Origin: an uncultured Oscillospiraceae bacterium
Lineage (GTDB): Bacteria; Bacillota; Clostridia; Oscillospirales; Acutalibacteraceae
Length of the DNA: 64,000 bases
Assembly: GCA_900540275.1 (NCBI GenBank)
Contig: UQFO01000004.1
Location: 1 to 64,000, forward strand
Direction of reading: 5' to 3'
In this document: positions 8,673 through 18,900 of the stretch, piece by piece
Position numbering within the stretch: position 1 is the first letter of the stretch
How the letters are laid out: every line of letters starts with the position of its first letter
Made by a program: the position numbers and the translations under genes
The notes under the pieces: generated by a model
Told to the model about the DNA's origin: nothing
Seen by the model: the letters and a program-made list of their open reading frames with translations, nothing else
Databases searched by the model: none

Positions 8673-8706
8673 TCAAATACTCCTTTGTTTGCTTAGGGTC
8701 TTTCTT

Positions 8707-9441
8707 TTATATGCCCAACAGGCTGAGGTACATGCGCAAGGCTGAGAAAACAGGGCCGCGCAGCAGAAGAAGCAGGGCAGTGCCGATGCAGATGTATGGC
8801 CCCATCGGCAGATACGCCCCATTTTTTGTTTTTTTGGTGAGAAAAAGAACGATTATATGGAAAAACGCTGTAAAAACAGCAAAAATAAACGCTGTAAAAA
8901 CCATGGGGAAGCCACAAAGTGCGCCGAGTGCCGAAAATAATTTCACATCGCCAAAGCCGAAGCCGTCTTTTTTCAGCACGGCGCGGCAAATAAGGTCAAT
9001 CAAAAAGAAAAGCAGGAACCCGCACACAGCGCCGAGCAGCGGGCTGTACCAGGTACGGATAAACCACTGCCCTGTAAATAAGTCGCAGTACGCGCCCGCA
9101 AGGCAGAGCAAAGCGAGAAGCGCGGTGAACTGGTCGGGGATAATCGTGTATTTCCCGTCGCACCACGCAATCGCCGCCAATACAAAAAAAATCAGGACGA
9201 GCAGTATGGCGTAGGGCGCCGACCCATACACGAAGGCAGCCCCCGCGGCGCTTATGGCAAGGGCCGCGGCAAGCGGTACCGTGCGTTTAATAGTGAGGCG
9301 TTCCCCGGCCAGAAGTTCCTGTGCCGGTTCTTCGCCGTAGTCGCAGAGCCATTTTGCCGGGACGGCGTTTATGATAAGGCGGCCCAAAAAGGCAAGCCCC
9401 GCGCCCAGGCAAGCCGCCGCGAGGCAGGCTACAGCGCGCAT
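8707..9441 (-). CDS. pilD: Prepilin peptidase, A24 family, without methylase domain
   Basis: The enzyme cleaves the leader of prepilins at the membrane. The 244-residue polytopic protein has both catalytic aspartates of A24 aspartyl peptidases, in WCDGKYTIIPD near 92 and in GFGDVKLFSALG near 161. The N-terminal cytoplasmic zinc domain with paired CxxC, which carries N-methylation in classical PilD, is missing: only about 70 residues with one hydrophobic segment precede the peptidase core. The ATG overlaps the pilO stop as TAATG, indicating translational coupling. Confidence 0.88.
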   Translation of the reverse strand: MRAVACLAAACLGAGLAFLGRLIINAVPAKWLCDYGEEPAQELLAGERLTIKRTVPLAAALAISAAGAAFVYGSAPYAILLVLIFFVLAAIAWCDGKYTIIPDQFTALLALLCLAGAYCDLFTGQWFIRTWYSPLLGAVCGFLLFFLIDLICRAVLKKDGFGFGDVKLFSALGALCGFPMVFTAFIFAVFTAFFHIIVLFLTKKTKNGAYLPMGPYICIGTALLLLLRGPVFSALRMYLSLLGI

Positions 9442-10064
9442 TACTGCGCCGCCGCGTCCTGCGCGGGCGCGCCTTCCCTGAAGTAATAGAGCGAAATCGA
9501 CATGCTTACGTTCAAGTCCCCGGCGGAAACCGCCTGCTTGCCGCTTCCCGCGCCCTGCGTGACGGTGCTCATGCTGATACCGCTGATATAATAGGAGCCT
9601 GCCGACTGGTCTTCAAAATAATTGATGACGCGCAGCAGCTTTTCCCGGGAGGCAACGAAGCTAAGGGAGATATTCGTAGAAAACAAGGAGGCGCCCGTAG
9701 AGGACTGCGCCGCTTCGACTGCCTGCGCTTCGTCCGACACGCTGATGGAGGAGGGGGTGACGTCAAGGCTTTGGAACATCTGGTTGAGGTCGTTCGCGGT
9801 ATCCTTCGCGTCGACGAACATGAGCGTTTCAAGCTGGTCCCAGCGGATTTTCAGGTCGTTTACCTGCCCGCGGTAGTTTTCGATGCTGGTTAGCTTCATA
9901 TCGTACAGGCGCAGGGTCGTCTGCGCCTCTATGTGCTTTGCGTCCATCGCTGGTTTTTGGTTGAGGTAAGGCATCAGCACCAGCGGGATAAACAGGACGA
10001 GCAGCAGCACGATGGCGGCGAGGGCGAAAACATATTTTGGTATTTTTTTACCCATCATTTCCAT
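9441..10064 (-). CDS. pilO: PilO-like pilus alignment protein
   Basis: PilO forms the membrane alignment complex with PilN. The 207-residue protein has a short cytoplasmic N-terminus, one membrane segment (about 10-31), a coiled-coil-prone stretch (about 40-75), and an extracytoplasmic ferredoxin-like region containing ISLSFVASREKLLRVINYFED, typical of PilO. The start ATG overlaps the preceding stop as TAATG, with GGGAGGTGA upstream. Assignment rests on position, topology and this block. Confidence 0.8.
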   Translation of the reverse strand: MEMMGKKIPKYVFALAAIVLLLVLFIPLVLMPYLNQKPAMDAKHIEAQTTLRLYDMKLTSIENYRGQVNDLKIRWDQLETLMFVDAKDTANDLNQMFQSLDVTPSSISVSDEAQAVEAAQSSTGASLFSTNISLSFVASREKLLRVINYFEDQSAGSYYISGISMSTVTQGAGSGKQAVSAGDLNVSMSISLYYFREGAPAQDAAAQ

Positions 10065-11725
10065 TACTGCTCACCTCCCTGTGTTGCTTCCTCCGGGCTT
10101 ACAGACAGCGTAACGGTACAGCTGCCCTTGCCCTGCGCGCCGTTTTCCGTATAGGAGAACGGGATGGCAATATCAAAATAGCCGCTGCTTTCGACCTGCG
10201 TTTTCAGCTTGACGTACGCGTCGAAATCGTCGACATAAAAGCTCAGGGAAATGCGGTTTTGCGCCGCGTCGTAATGATAGGAGGCAACCTGGTATACGTT
10301 GTCCGTTACCTGGGTGAAAATCTCGTTGATTACGTCCCTTACGGGGCGGGGCGCGCTTGGCAAGAGCGCCTTGTCGCGCTCGACGTTGTCAATCTTCGTG
10401 GTCAGCTCTTCTTCCTGCGCGATGAGCTGCTTGGTTTCGTTGTATTTGGGGTCGTTCAGCTGCTGGGTATCGATTGCCTGCTGTATGTACAAATAGCCGT
10501 ACAGGCTTCCAATTACGAGCATCATAACGCCCGCGCAAACGCCGAACGCTATCGTCGCCGCCCTTCCGATATCGCTTTTGCGGGACGAGGGGGCGTTGAT
10601 GGGGGTCAGGAAATTACACTTGTTGTCGGCGGAGAGCGCGACAAGGTTCGAGAGCATAAAATAGCTCGACGGGCGGAAGCCCCTGCGCTGCGCCTCCTCT
10701 GTGAGCAGGGGGACGTCTTCCTGCGAAAAGGCGGAGGACGCGCTTTCAAGCTCCATCATAAATCCAAGCTGGCGCAGGTATTTCAGGAAATTGGGCAGCT
10801 CTGAAAAGCGGTCGCACACATAGATTTTATCGATTTCTAGCCGCTGGCTCAAAAGCACCATGCGCAGGCTGCGCATGATGTCGCCTGAATTGCTGTCCAG
10901 AATCGACTGGACGATACGCACCGTCTGCGGGTCGTCCTCATCGTCGAGCAGGCCGAGCACGCCGTCCTCGAGGATGGATTCAAGCGCCTCTTCAAACTCG
11001 AGCCTGCGTTTTTTCGCCACGGCCTGCGCAAGCTCCCCAATGGGGGAATCGAACGACTGGGCGTAAACGGGCGCGCCGTTTTTCACCAGCACAATGCGGA
11101 TAGCCGAGTAATCCACGCTCAAAAGCGCGGCCACCTGGTTTACGCTGTTCACGCCCTCCCTCGCGGCGCGCAGCATGGCGGCGCTCGGCGGGATAATTTT
11201 ATAGATTTTTAAACGGAATTCCTCGAACGCCGCCTTCAGCTCGTTTATCAGCGCCGTCGGCATGGCGAAGAGGGACGCGTTCAGCTGGGACGCAGGCTCG
11301 AGCGCTTTTCCGTATTCCATACCGTACTCGTAGCGGACGATGGAATAGTTCGCTACCTCGTCGGAAATGACCGATTCCGTTTCAAGGACTGTAAGCTGGT
11401 TTAAGTATTTGTCCTTTGCCGGGGGATGCTGGAACTCCTTGATTGCGACGCTGTGCCTGTCCGGGCAGAGGAGGATTTCGTTACAGTCTATCTGCGCGCG
11501 GTCGAGGCAGTTTTTTGTAAACTCCGCCAGACGGCGGCAGTTAGCCATCGCGTTGTCCTTGAGCTCCTTGGGCAGCTCGAACACCTCGGTCGCGCCGAAC
11601 ACGGCCTGCGGCGCCGCGGGCGGGGAGAACAGGCCCTTTTTTTCCCTTGCCTGGCGGTTTTTGAGCGTTTCCGCGGGCGTGAGGGCGATAAATTCGCTGC
11701 TGATTTGCAAAATCGTGAATTTCAA
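10064..11725 (-). CDS. PilM-PilN fusion protein
   Basis: The 553-residue protein appears to merge two normally separate components. Residues ~1-370 have the actin-like PilM plan: an N-terminal strand, then VAALLSVDYSAIRIVLVKNG, and the phosphate-loop-like FDSPIGELAQAV region. Residues ~395-420 are a membrane segment (AFGVCAGVMMLVIGSLYGYLY). The C-terminus has the coiled coil and compact periplasmic-type domain of PilN. Translation starts at a TTG (11725) after AGGTGGTG. It is the first gene of the machinery operon. Some PilM nucleotide-site residues look weak, so ATP binding is not assured. Confidence 0.78.
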   Translation of the reverse strand: MKFTILQISSEFIALTPAETLKNRQAREKKGLFSPPAAPQAVFGATEVFELPKELKDNAMANCRRLAEFTKNCLDRAQIDCNEILLCPDRHSVAIKEFQHPPAKDKYLNQLTVLETESVISDEVANYSIVRYEYGMEYGKALEPASQLNASLFAMPTALINELKAAFEEFRLKIYKIIPPSAAMLRAAREGVNSVNQVAALLSVDYSAIRIVLVKNGAPVYAQSFDSPIGELAQAVAKKRRLEFEEALESILEDGVLGLLDDEDDPQTVRIVQSILDSNSGDIMRSLRMVLLSQRLEIDKIYVCDRFSELPNFLKYLRQLGFMMELESASSAFSQEDVPLLTEEAQRRGFRPSSYFMLSNLVALSADNKCNFLTPINAPSSRKSDIGRAATIAFGVCAGVMMLVIGSLYGYLYIQQAIDTQQLNDPKYNETKQLIAQEEELTTKIDNVERDKALLPSAPRPVRDVINEIFTQVTDNVYQVASYHYDAAQNRISLSFYVDDFDAYVKLKTQVESSGYFDIAIPFSYTENGAQGKGSCTVTLSVSPEEATQGGEQ

Positions 11726-11853
11726 GCGTTACACCACCTATAATCTGCTGTTTTACCATTATGTTTTCCATCCTGTGCCGTTCTGCCGCGCCACAAAGCC
11801 CTGGGTAAGGGCGCGCGGCATACCATCCGCTGCCAAGCGGCTTATTAACCTTT

Positions 11854-11883
11854 ATTATACTACGCCCGGGGGGCTCTCCGCAA
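11854..11883 (-). promoter_or_regulatory. Promoter of the pilus machinery operon
   Basis: A TATAAT -10 (11854-11859) and TTGCGG -35 (11878-11883) are spaced 18 bases on the minus strand. The predicted leader is about 120 bases long and able to fold. Confidence 0.65.
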
Positions 11884-12009
11884 TGATAAGATATACCGAT
11901 ATTTTCCCATAGGGTGAAGTTTTTTTCATGAATAAGATGCGGGGGAAAGCGGAGTCAGGAGAAGGGAAAGGGCGCTTAGAAAAAACGGGCGGGAATGGCG
12001 GGGCAAAAA

Positions 12010-12033
12010 GAAAGCCCGCCGAAGCGGGCTTTC
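12010..12033 (-). terminator. Major pilin gene terminator
   Basis: The arms GAAAGCCCGC and GCGGGCTTTC enclose a four-base loop and are followed by T residues on the minus strand. It lies 14 bases beyond the pilin stop and separates pilin mRNA from the machinery operon. Confidence 0.92.
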
Positions 12034-12047
12034 AATAAATTTAAGAA

Positions 12048-12539
12048 TTAAATAGTAGGTGCAGTTGTTGTTAATGTACCATCGGTTCCAATATAAAGGG
12101 CAGCAGTAATTTCTGTTGCACCCGCGGCATCGGTACTACCTTCAGCAGCGGCAAAAACATCTCCATCTTTCCAATACATATGATAGTCAGTCCCGCCAAT
12201 ATCTTTTGTATAAGTAGCCTTAAAGCCATTCGTGTTGAAAACTTGATCTACAGTGACTTTTCCAGTAGTGACATCTTCCTTCACACTTGTACTTACATCA
12301 TATTCGGTGTGAACACCAGTTCTAGCTTCGTTAAGAGCTGCTTTAATTAGCATATTAGCAGTGGCCGTTTCGCTCTGATATGTACTTAGGTTCGCCGAAT
12401 TGATTGTCGAAATAATGACCGGAATGGCAATTGCCGCGAGTATCGCGAGGATTGCGATAACGATTACAAGTTCGACCAAAGTAAAGCCCTTTTTGTTCTT
12501 TTTGGCCTGAAGCTTTTGAATGATTGTGGTGTTTTCCAT
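12048..12539 (-). CDS. pilA: Type IV major pilin (prepilin)
   Basis: The 163-residue prepilin has a basic leader ending in KKNKKG, cleavage before FTLVELVIVIAILAILAAIA, Glu at +5, and the long N-terminal helix. The remaining ~110 residues are a variable globular domain with many Thr/Ala residues and no cysteine pair. Its own promoter and terminator, plus its strong AT bias relative to flanking genes, set it apart. Being monocistronic with a strong terminator fits the abundantly expressed main subunit, which is an inference. The ATG at 12539 follows AGAGGGA. Confidence 0.92.
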   Translation of the reverse strand: MENTTIIQKLQAKKNKKGFTLVELVIVIAILAILAAIAIPVIISTINSANLSTYQSETATANMLIKAALNEARTGVHTEYDVSTSVKEDVTTGKVTVDQVFNTNGFKATYTKDIGGTDYHMYWKDGDVFAAAEGSTDAAGATEITAALYIGTDGTLTTTAPTI

Positions 12540-12611
12540 GTTGTTCCCTCTTTCTTTTCTGTTTGGATTATTTTGGAAGTAGTACGCCGGGATTCGACGT
12601 ATCGCATAAAT

Positions 12612-12641
12612 AGTCTAACGCATGAGCGAAGAACTTGTCAA
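12612..12641 (-). promoter_or_regulatory. Major pilin promoter
   Basis: A TTGACA -35 (12636-12641) and TAGACT -10 (12612-12617) are spaced 18 bases on the minus strand, giving a leader of about 65 bases. Confidence 0.75.
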
Positions 12642-12793
12642 CAACTTATAAAAAATTTACGTGTAAAAAAAACCAATCATATTTTGTAAGAATTAACCAA
12701 TTGGAAGAATTTGTTCTGCGATAATTTTACCAAACCGGAAGGATGAACAAAAGCTTCGACCTCAATTTGTACGATAAGACGGGGCTTTTCCCC

Positions 12794-12822
12794 TTGGTAA
12801 ATTTCACAATTTATAGTATAAT
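12794..12822 (+). promoter_or_regulatory. Promoter of the giant pilin/minor pilin cluster
   Basis: A TTGGTA -35 (12794-12799) and TATAAT -10 (12817-12822) are spaced 17 bases on the plus strand, about 130 bases before the start codon. Confidence 0.75.
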
Positions 12823-12956
12823 TAAAAAAGTATAGGAATGCGGCCTCCGCGCGGTAAAGGCGGTATGCCGCATATGTTTAGTAATCGTTTACATAAACAT
12901 TTTGCAGAACGAGCAATTTTGGGATTTTTGGTAAAACGGGAAAAGGGTGTTGCGAT

Positions 12957-15900
12957 TTGAAGCAGTCCAAAAAAGGCTTTGCGCTTGTAAGCGCCATTGT
13001 GATTTCAGTCGTGCTGTTCATCCTGACCGCGGGGCTTATTACCGCCGCGATGATGAGCATGAACATGACGGCAAAAAATATCGACCAGCGGCAGGCGTAT
13101 TTAAACGCCAAGAGCGCGCTCGGCTTTGCCGAGTCGTATTATATCGACCAGCTGCTGCTGCCGGATTCTGACGAATACCTTGCCTTTGCCTCTGAAAACG
13201 GCGCGGTAAGCGAAGGAGCGGACAGGTCTAAGGCCGTAGCAAGCGCCGGACGGGCGGAAACGCCGCCGGACGCCGAAACATACGTGAAAGCGCACTACGA
13301 TATGGCGGCGCAGACGTTTAAGCTCACCGCGACGGCGCGCTTTCGCAGCGCATCGCTCGACGGCGCGCAGACCCTGCAACTAAGCTGCACCTATGACGTA
13401 GGGTACGACGCCGACGGCAGGATTACGACCGTGGTCAAGAAAATCGAGACAAAAGACAAGTCGCGCTACGTCTATATCCACGTAAAACCGTATGACGACG
13501 TATTCCAGCCCTATCTCTACACTTGGGGGTACAGCACAGGTCAGGAGGAACAAAAGCCCGACGGTAACCCGCCGAATACGCTTTTCTCCGGCGAGTGGCT
13601 GAAAAAAGACACAACCGACGGGCAGGGGAACTTTTTGTATAGAGGGCCGCAGGGCGCCATGCTGCGCGAATCGGGCGGCGCGGGCGGCGGCTGGAACGGG
13701 TGGTACTACACAAAAATTGAGCTGCACGACGACAATGTGAAATACATCAACGCAATCATTGCGAAAAAGGGCGCGCTGCGCGATAACGGCGACAATACGA
13801 CGCAGTCGCATGAAATATTCCAGCTGCCCGTACCGGAGCACGCGGGGGAAACGCAGGACGTTTACATCACCCTCAACAGCGAGAGCCTGCATGATTTCAG
13901 GAGCTACGAGATGGACAGGGACGCAGGCGGCAATCCGCGGGTGTATCCCGATTCGTTCACAGAATACCTGACAAGCTACGTCAAAGCGGATTACACAGCC
14001 GTGCATGTGCGCGTATCCGGCGCGAAGGATGAGGGGCGTGTTTTAAGCGCGCCTGTGCTTCAAACGGCGGAATTCGCCGACAAAAACCTGACTACCGTGC
14101 TGACGGAGAACGAGCCGCCCGTAAATTACAGCGGCGGCGCCATGCTCTATGAAGGGTACGGCTGGTACCGCATCAACGTGCCGACCAAACGCGCCTTTGC
14201 CTTTACGATTAAGGATGGGGGCAGTACGGTTTTCCAGTCTGACGGGGAGGAATCGGGCGGTACGGACAATCAAATCTGGATTGCGCTTCCGTCGGCGGAT
14301 ATGGGCGCGGAAAGCCCGCGCGTTTTTAAAACAGAAAATGAGGCCAAGGCCGCGTTTGCCGATATGGCGCAACGCAACGGGAAAGAGGACAAATGCGACT
14401 ATTCGACCGTAAATGTAAAGGGGCTGGCGCTCAGCCGTGAGAACATCGACGATGTACCCGCGGTCCTGATGAATTATTTTGTAAAAGAATCCGGCGGGGA
14501 TATCCCGCTGCCTGAGCCTTCCGGCAAGTATCTGCTGACGCTCAAATACAACGACGAAAAAGACACGGTCAATAAAAAGCTTTACGACGCAAACCAGGCG
14601 GTCACCCTGCCGTCGCTTTCACGCGAGGGCTACGCCTTCAAGGGCTGGGCGACGAGCAGCACGAAGACGCAGCCCGATTACCAGCCGGGCGATACGTATA
14701 CCGTAAAAGGGGACGCCTACCTGTACGGCGTGTGGGAAATGATTGAGTATTTCGTCCAGTACGACGCAAACGGCGGGCAAAACCCGCCTCCCACGCAGAG
14801 CTTTACGGTGGAAACGCCTGCGCAGTTTGCCTCCCAGGGCAATATGAAAAACGAAAGCTACGCGTTTATCGGCTGGGCTACGGCAAGGGACGGCGCCGCG
14901 CTGTATAAAGCGGGAGATACAATCGACCCGTCCGTTATGAACGGTAAAACGAGTATAACGCTTTACGCCGTCTGGAAGGACAGCTTTACCATCACATACG
15001 ATAAAAACGGCGGAGAAGGGACCGCCCCCGCAAAGCAGAGTATAAGGCCCGGCGGTTCTGTCACGTTAAGCAATGGCTCCGGCCTTACCAGAAAGAACCA
15101 CAGGCTGCTCGGCTGGTCCGAGGATAAAAACGCCCAGTCCGCGCAGTACAAGCTCGGCCAGGTGGTTGTCCCTGAGGACGACCTTACGCTTTACGCTGTT
15201 TGGGAGAAAACCTCCGTAACGGTATATTTCAGCAATCTAAGGGGCCTGACGGATGTGAAGGCCTATGTCTGGAACGACAGCACAAAGGCTAATATGGGAA
15301 ACTGGCCGGGCGAAAAAATGACCGATACGGGCAAAACCGTGGAGGGCTACCAAATCTATTCCTATGAGGTGCCGCTCAACGCGGGTTATGACCGGATTAT
15401 TTTTAACGGCTCCGAAAACGAAAGCTTTAAACAGACCATAGATTTGACGCTCAGTGAAAGCAAGCCGTTTTTCTATTATCGGTATGATAATGCGGGCGAC
15501 GGCAGAAACGCCGACAACGGGAAAGATATACTCATAAGCACGACCGGCGTAAAAACAATCTATTTTACGAACCGTTTTACATGGCACCAAGTTAACTTTT
15601 ACGTATGGGACAAAGCTCAAGGTACGGAAAACAGCGCGTTCCCCGGAAAAATAATGGATTATGTAGAGGACAACAGCTACGGACAGAGGGTTTACCGCTA
15701 CCGTTATCCTATTGGAAAATACGCCGCCGCTATTTTCAACAGCGGCAGCCCCGAAGCAAAGACAGAAAATATCAATATTTCGCAGGACGTGAACAATCAG
15801 GGATATTACATAAAAGACAATTCCTATAGCAGCCCGTACGCCGTCGAGAAGTACGTCTACGCTGGTGCGGACGCCGGCGTTTCTTACCTGTCGCTTCGCG

Positions 15901-18900
15901 CGCCCGGCTTGGCAGACGCCAACGCGCTGCCGGCGCGCCCGGCGCTTCAAAATGATAAAGCGGCGGTGTTACAGGCTTTTCCCGGCGCGTTATCCGCAAA
16001 AAGCCCCTTCCAAGGGCAAAGCCTGCTGTCCGTGTTTGGCGGCTGGCTCCGGTCCTGGCTTGCCCCGGCCGCGTTTACGGGGATGCAGCCGGTTTCCGCT
16101 GCGCTGCAAAGCTACGCATTGAACGAAACAAATGAAGGACAGCAGGACGACGCAAATCCCGACAGCGTATACCTTACGGGCACGTTCAACAGCTGGGCAT
16201 ATGACAACGAGGATTACAGGCTGAAGGCGGCGGACGGCAGCTTTGAAAAATTTGAGTATACCATGACGCTGCCCGGAGGCTCTTCCTATAAGTTCAACCT
16301 ATACGACGACAATACGGCCATAGGCAAAAACGGCGCGGTTTTCAGCGGGGATACGGCGGAAAACACCGCGCTGGAGGCCGGCGGAAAGGAAATGAGCCTG
16401 CAAACCATGGGTGTAATTTCCGACCGGATTGATGTGACGTTCACCTACGGGCGGAAAACCGCGGGCGGTAAGGCTGTTTATACACTAAAGGTAACACAGC
16501 GGCCGTCTGCCGCGAAAGAAAGCTTTAATATCTATCTCGGCGTTTCCTCGTCTATTGTCAGCAGCAAGGGGAACGGCTGGAAAACGCCGGATGTCGAGTG
16601 CAGGGACGCGGGCGGCACGGTGTCCAGCTATATTGCGTCGGCGGCACTGAACAGTGACGCGTCGCGCATTGCATATAACGGCGGGGAACAGGATTTCTTC
16701 CTTTCCTACGCGGAGATTCCGGCTGTGCGCAACCACATCAGGCTGTCGGTGAATACAGCCGCGCTTGCTGCGGATTTCCTGCAAAACGCGAAGGAAGACC
16801 ATTTGTACCTGCTCTACCAGAAGGACGGGAAATATATTCTAGCAGACAACGGCGCGTATACGCCATCGATGGACGGAATCATCGACTTTGACGGGGCGTG
16901 GACGCAGGAAAATATTGAGATTGCGTCCGCACGGGGAACCAAGGTACAGTATTACAATACCTATATGAGCAAGTACAAAAACGCGGAGGATGTAATTACA
17001 GACGTTACGCCATACGACACCTACGGTATTGACGAGAAGCGCGCGGGCAACAGTGCTACCTGCTACTTAAATGACTGGTATACCTATAAAATCCCCACGC
17101 AGGGAGGGAGCTATACCCTGCAGTTTACAGGCCTGAACGGTAAGGAAAATACATTTGAGAGCGGTACGGATGATTTGAGCACCGACGCCGGCAGGGCAAA
17201 GCTCGGCTCATCCACCGCCGTGGTCAACAGCCTGAGCGGGGATACATGGATTACGCTCAATACCACAGAAAATATTGGCGGAAAGCTCACTGACCTTTCG
17301 GTTTACACCTACGACCCCGAAGACAACTACGCGGGCAAGGAAACAACCGTATATCTCGATGACAAGGCGCTTTGGGGCGGTGAAAACCACGACCAGCCGG
17401 TCTATGTTTATTATTGGGGCGTAAAGACCATGTCGTGGCCCGGCAAGGAAATGAAATACGACGAGAATATCAAAATGTATTACGCGACGATTCCCAGCGG
17501 CTCCCCATTCCTCGTATTCAATAACGGGGCCGCGATAGATGGCCCCGAATGCAAAAAGACCGGTATCCAGACGCTGCAGGCGGACAGCACGAAGGTCCGC
17601 TTCAATAATGCGTCGGGTCAGTGGGAATCTTATATCCATCCGAAAAACGCGCTCTTTAAGGCAATCAGCGACGGAACCGCCGCGCTCAACCGCTCGACGA
17701 TACAAAAAAATACAGAAAATAAGGACGATGTGGTAAGCTTTACCGTTTTGGAAACCCTGATTACCGACGCGCGCGCCGTATACGACAACGATTCCTTCAA
17801 TGAGTTTGGGACATATACGAAGCTGCTCAATACATATGTAGCGGACATCGACAAATTCAACGATATCCTTCGTGAAGCGCGCATCTATCTGGAAGGATAC
17901 CCTGAGCACCGGTACTACGACAACAGCGTTACATACAGCGAAGCGTCGCTTGCTAACCTGCTGGACGCGCATACCGAGGCGATGCAGGTGTTCGGTATAA
18001 CCGACCGCGCAGCGGCGGCACAGAAAATCCGCTCGCAGTCGAGCAAGCTGAGAAGGGCAATCGATTCGCTGGAGCTGCAGCTCTCCGGCGGAACCGACGT
18101 ACAGCCCGGGCAGGCAGTCGTGGTGCTCGACAACCAGGCGCAGTGGCCGGTGCTGGCTGCTTTAGGCGGTCCCGGCTCCATAGAATACGCGGCCTATACG
18201 CAGGCGGATGACGGAACCATTACAGAAGGCGCCGTTAAGAAAGACAGCCTTACCCAGTACAACAGCCAGGGCTATTACCTTTATTTCATCGATATCCCGA
18301 CGGGGAGCGACGCTTGGGCGAAGTTTGCTTCCCATACCGGCGGGCTGGAATCCGCCCGCAAAAACGGAATCAAGGCGGGCGAGGTCTGGGTTTATAACAA
18401 TAAGACGGGGATGTGGCGCGAAAATACCGCCGGCGATTTCCAGGTAATCGGCGTCAGCACCATTTCCGGCAAGCGCGGGGAAGAGCGCGTATATACGCCA
18501 AAGCAGGCGGGAGAAGATTTCAAGCTGTCCGTCACCTACGATACCACCGTAAGGTACGATGGGACGCAGTATGTCATCTATGCGGGCGTATATGAGATTA
18601 AGAAGGGTGAATTCCCTGAGGGAATCAATCTGTTTTCCCCGGATGCAAAGGCGTTCTTCACAAACCCAGTAAACTTCTGGTTTGATAATACTGCAAGCTC
18701 AAGCGTGGATCTTGGCTGGACGGACGCGGACGGAAACCTGCGGAAGGCAGGCGGCGCGGGCGTGCCCGTCGGCGGTACGGTCAATTTCCTGATTGGGGGA
18801 AAACTCGGCGCGGACACACCCGGTTCGTCCGGCACGACGCCGGAGAAAGCGCCGGTGCGGGTGTATTTTTACAACAAAGATAAAAAGTGGCCGGAAGAAA

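Larger units (their letters stand above)
11726..12047. other. Intergenic leader between the pilus operon and pilin gene
   Basis: These 322 bases hold no convincing gene. They contain the minus-strand machinery promoter at 11854-11883, a structured leader with complementary GCCGCGC and GCGCGGC arms, and the pilin terminator at the right edge. The leader resembles no riboswitch class I recognise. Confidence 0.6.
12540..12956. other. Divergent AT-rich promoter region between pilin genes
   Basis: No gene is supported in these 417 bases. They hold the minus-strand pilin promoter (12612-12641), the plus-strand promoter of the giant pilin (12794-12822) and a leader of about 130 bases before the TTG at 12957. 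The leader can pair GCGGC with GCCGC. No cyclic di-GMP riboswitch signature was recognised. Confidence 0.6.

Noticed and set aside
12902..12913. Shared 12-base word TTGCAGAACGAG before the giant pilin and again near 47,648
   Set aside because: Two copies of 12 bases in 64 kb, in non-equivalent positions relative to promoters; too short to call a regulatory repeat.
12823..12956. Cyclic di-GMP riboswitch before the giant pilin
   Set aside because: Type IV pilus operons in Clostridia often carry one, and the leader can fold, but neither the GEMM-I GGACGCAAAG-type core nor a convincing class II core is present.
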